Shown here: positions 5,454 through 6,563 of the stretch, piece after piece | Layout of the letters: each line of letters opens with the position of its first letter | Numbering within the stretch: the first letter of the stretch is position 1 | Assembly: GCA_007125875.1 (NCBI GenBank) | Contig: SLCI01000005.1 | Coordinates: 1 to 6,563 of the forward strand | From: Kiritimatiellia bacterium | GTDB lineage: Bacteria; Verrucomicrobiota; Kiritimatiellia; SLAD01 | DNA length: 6,563 bases | Direction: 5' to 3' | The notes under the pieces: generated by a model | Seen by the model: the letters and a program-made list of their open reading frames with translations, nothing else | Database searches by the model: none | What the model was told of the DNA's origin: nothing | Position numbers and translations under genes: made by a program

Positions 5454-5500
5454 GTACCTCCCGCTTACAATAGTCGGAAGGGGAGGTACAATCTTTTTTT
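5454..5500. promoter_or_regulatory. Inverted repeat spanning a promoter, followed by T7
   Basis: GTACCTCCC (5454-5462) and GGGAGGTAC (5481-5489) form a perfect 9-bp inverted repeat. CTT (5464-5466) and AAG (5478-5480) extend the stem by three pairs past one bulged G. Seven Ts follow at 5494-5500 after AATC. In RNA on the plus strand this resembles an intrinsic terminator, but no plus-strand gene lies upstream. As DNA it covers the predicted promoter of the 5526 gene and sits upstream of gcvH, so an operator for a dimeric regulator is equally plausible. Confidence 0.55.
5464..5492 (+). promoter_or_regulatory. Predicted sigma70-type promoter for the 5526 gene
   Basis: CTTACA (5464-5469, four of six matches to TTGACA) and TACAAT (5487-5492, five of six matches to TATAAT) are separated by 17 bp. 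Transcription would begin around 5499, near the TTGATCAA palindrome at 5499-5506, giving a leader of about 25 bases. The inverted repeat at 5454-5489 encloses both boxes. Confidence 0.45.
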
Positions 5501-5513
5501 GATCAATCGTGAA

Positions 5514-5519
5514 AAGGGA
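5514..5519 (+). promoter_or_regulatory. Ribosome binding site of the 5526 gene
   Basis: AAGGGA lies six bases before the ATG at 5526. This fixes the start of the 135-residue protein and rules out the longer in-frame extension that runs antisense to gcvH. Confidence 0.65.
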
Positions 5520-5525
5520 CAGTCG

Positions 5526-5933
5526 ATGAGTTTTCGTGATCCGCGTGTTAGTGCATGGGAGCAAAAATTAGCGGAAGTGTTTCATGAGATCGATGACATC
5601 ATGGAAGACCGGTATGATGCTAAGTATCCGCTCCATCCCAGTCGCCCTGCGCGTGGGACCACGTCCAACCCTTCACAAGATGGGCTATTTGATTTAGGCG
5701 CGGCTTTTTCGGCCGGATTCGGATCGGTTCATGGCCGCGGATATGTCGTGTCGATCCGGCTCTCAACATTGGCGCGCGTGCCGGCGGAAGTGATGAACCG
5801 AATTGAGCAGGAGGTGTTGGACCTCTTGCGCGAGAAGTTGCCGCAGGCATTTCCATGCCGCGCATTGCGGATCGAGCGCGATGGACACAGCTTTAAAATT
5901 GTGGGCGACCTGTCGCTTACATCTCCCCAATGA
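5526..5933 (+). CDS. Conserved-looking 135-residue protein of unknown function
   Basis: I do not recognise a named family. The 135-residue protein has no signal peptide or membrane helix and is probably cytoplasmic. An N-terminal acidic helix WEQKLAEVFHEIDDIMEDRY (11-30) is followed by a Pro/Gly-rich segment YPLHPSRPARG (34-44). Next come a Gly-rich core GLFDLGAAFSAGFGSVHGRGY (53-73) and a strand VVSIRLSTL (74-82). A helix VPAEVMNRIEQEVLDLLREKLP (85-106) and a last pair of strands ALRIERDGHSFKIVGDLSL (113-131) close the protein. This gives a compact alpha/beta pattern, and the Gly/His-rich core looks like a constrained, conserved site. The start is supported by AAGGGA at 5514-5519 and the promoter at 5464-5492. 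It is divergent from gcvH and its 3' end overlaps the CBS-protein gene by 17 bp tail to tail. No function is assigned. Confidence 0.75.
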   Translation: MSFRDPRVSAWEQKLAEVFHEIDDIMEDRYDAKYPLHPSRPARGTTSNPSQDGLFDLGAAFSAGFGSVHGRGYVVSIRLSTLARVPAEVMNRIEQEVLDLLREKLPQAFPCRALRIERDGHSFKIVGDLSLTSPQ

Positions 5934-6563
5934 TTTCTTCCATGATGTCTTCCACGGAGACCAGACCGATGACGCGTTCCTGTTCGTCGTGAACCAACGC
6001 AAGCGGTTGTCGGCTAAGTCGCATGCGCGGTAGCACGCGATCAATCCGGTCCGTGGCCCGCACGTATTGCGGCGGCCGGGCATAGTCGCGAACGACCGCA
6101 TCGGACGGCGCATCGCCGATCAAGAGGTCCATGATATTGATGAAGCCGGTAAACTTTGCGAGGGACTCATCATAGATCGGTAGGCGACTGATGCGGTGCT
6201 TGCGCGCCAAGTTCAGGACGGCGCTCACCGCGGTGCTGGGGCGCACGCTAATCATTTGATCACGTGGAATCATCACGTCCTTGCTGGTTTTCAGGGACAG
6301 GGCCAGTACCCCGTGCATCATGCGCCGTTCCGCGCTGGTGAGTTCGCCGGTTTGTTCGCCTTCCCGCGCCAAGAATGCCAATTCCTCGCGCGTGATGAAT
6401 GGGGAGCCACCGTCGTCGTCACTGGGGCTGGGAATAATCCAGCGTGCCAGCTTCATAATGCCGCTGCTGAGGGGGGAGAAGACCCAGGCTGAAACCGTCA
6501 GGAACCAGGAAAACGGCATGACCCGGTAGGCGGGATAGCTACGGAACCAGGCTTTCGGTAGAT
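5917..6563 (-). CDS. CNNM/CorC-type CBS-domain membrane protein, 5' end outside window
   Basis: The frame stays open to the window edge, so the N-terminal part is missing. The visible 214 residues begin LPKAWFRSYP, matching the 'LPKxxAxxxP' stretch of the CNNM (DUF21) transmembrane domain, and continue with a hydrophobic segment at about 15-44. After a linker with ITREELAFLAREGEQTGEL (56-74) and the 'ERRMMHGVLAL' helix comes a CBS pair at about 97-150 (VMIPRDQMISV) and 158-212 (VIGLVSVEDIMEEIIGEM). This family includes bacterial Mg/Co-linked exporters and resistance proteins. The CBS pair typically binds ATP-Mg and controls the channel domain. The protein stops right after the second CBS domain, so it lacks the C-terminal CorC/HlyC domain found in many members. 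An internal ATG at 6519 is not the start. The stop lies inside the convergent 5526-5933 gene. Confidence 0.9.
   Translation of the reverse strand, partial: LPKAWFRSYPAYRVMPFSWFLTVSAWVFSPLSSGIMKLARWIIPSPSDDDGGSPFITREELAFLAREGEQTGELTSAERRMMHGVLALSLKTSKDVMIPRDQMISVRPSTAVSAVLNLARKHRISRLPIYDESLAKFTGFINIMDLLIGDAPSDAVVRDYARPPQYVRATDRIDRVLPRMRLSRQPLALVHDEQERVIGLVSVEDIMEEIIGEM

Noticed and set aside
5340..5525. Longer start for the 135-residue protein
   Set aside because: It would read antisense through the gcvH 5' end and through the promoter and inverted repeat. The ATG at 5526 has a good ribosome binding site.
5423..5525. Glycine riboswitch upstream of gcvH
   Set aside because: The space is only 103 bp and shared with a divergent promoter. 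I see no tandem aptamer-like conserved segments.

Overview
The window looks like a bacterial chromosome segment from the Planctomycetes-Verrucomicrobia-Chlamydiae group, most likely Kiritimatiellota or a neighbouring verrucomicrobial lineage. This is an inference from protein style. The secreted protease ends in a Ca-binding-like 'DxDxDG...EFIADTHPxDSNDFF' segment followed by a 'YRIESTDLLHPADWQEV'-type tail, a combination typical of exported proteins in that group. G+C is moderately high. No phage, transposase, CRISPR, tRNA or rRNA gene is visible.

Layout. Positions 1-272 are non-coding and carry a dispersed-type intergenic repeat plus two hairpins/palindromes. Positions 273-788 (+) encode a small four-helix membrane protein with a faint MotA/TolQ/ExbB-like last helix. 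It meets, tail to tail with one base between the stops, a gene for a secreted trypsin-fold serine protease (790-2289, -). A 149-bp divergent region with several short palindromes separates the protease from a LacI/GalR-family repressor (2439-3470, +). The repressor gene overlaps by ATGA a YacP/Rae1-like NYN-domain ribonuclease gene (3467-3952, +). A ~400-bp intergenic stretch (3953-4356) holds two to three copies of a hairpin-rich repeat and two strong palindromes.

On the minus strand follows a two-gene operon, gcvH (5039-5422) then lipB (4357-5046), overlapping by 8 bp. LipB octanoylates the conserved lysine of GcvH, so the enzyme and its acceptor protein are translationally linked. Divergent from gcvH is a 135-aa protein of unknown function (5526-5933, +), whose probable promoter lies inside a 9+9 bp inverted repeat followed by seven Ts. 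Its 3' end overlaps by 17 bp, tail to tail, the end of a CNNM/CorC-type CBS-domain membrane protein (5917 to beyond 6563, -) that lacks the usual C-terminal CorC/HlyC domain.

Most of the window is ordinary housekeeping and regulation. I do not see an obviously new multi-gene system. The points most worth a second look are the intergenic repeats, the inverted repeat over the 5487 promoter, the protease with an altered oxyanion-hole position, the repressor-ribonuclease coupling, and the 135-aa unknown protein.
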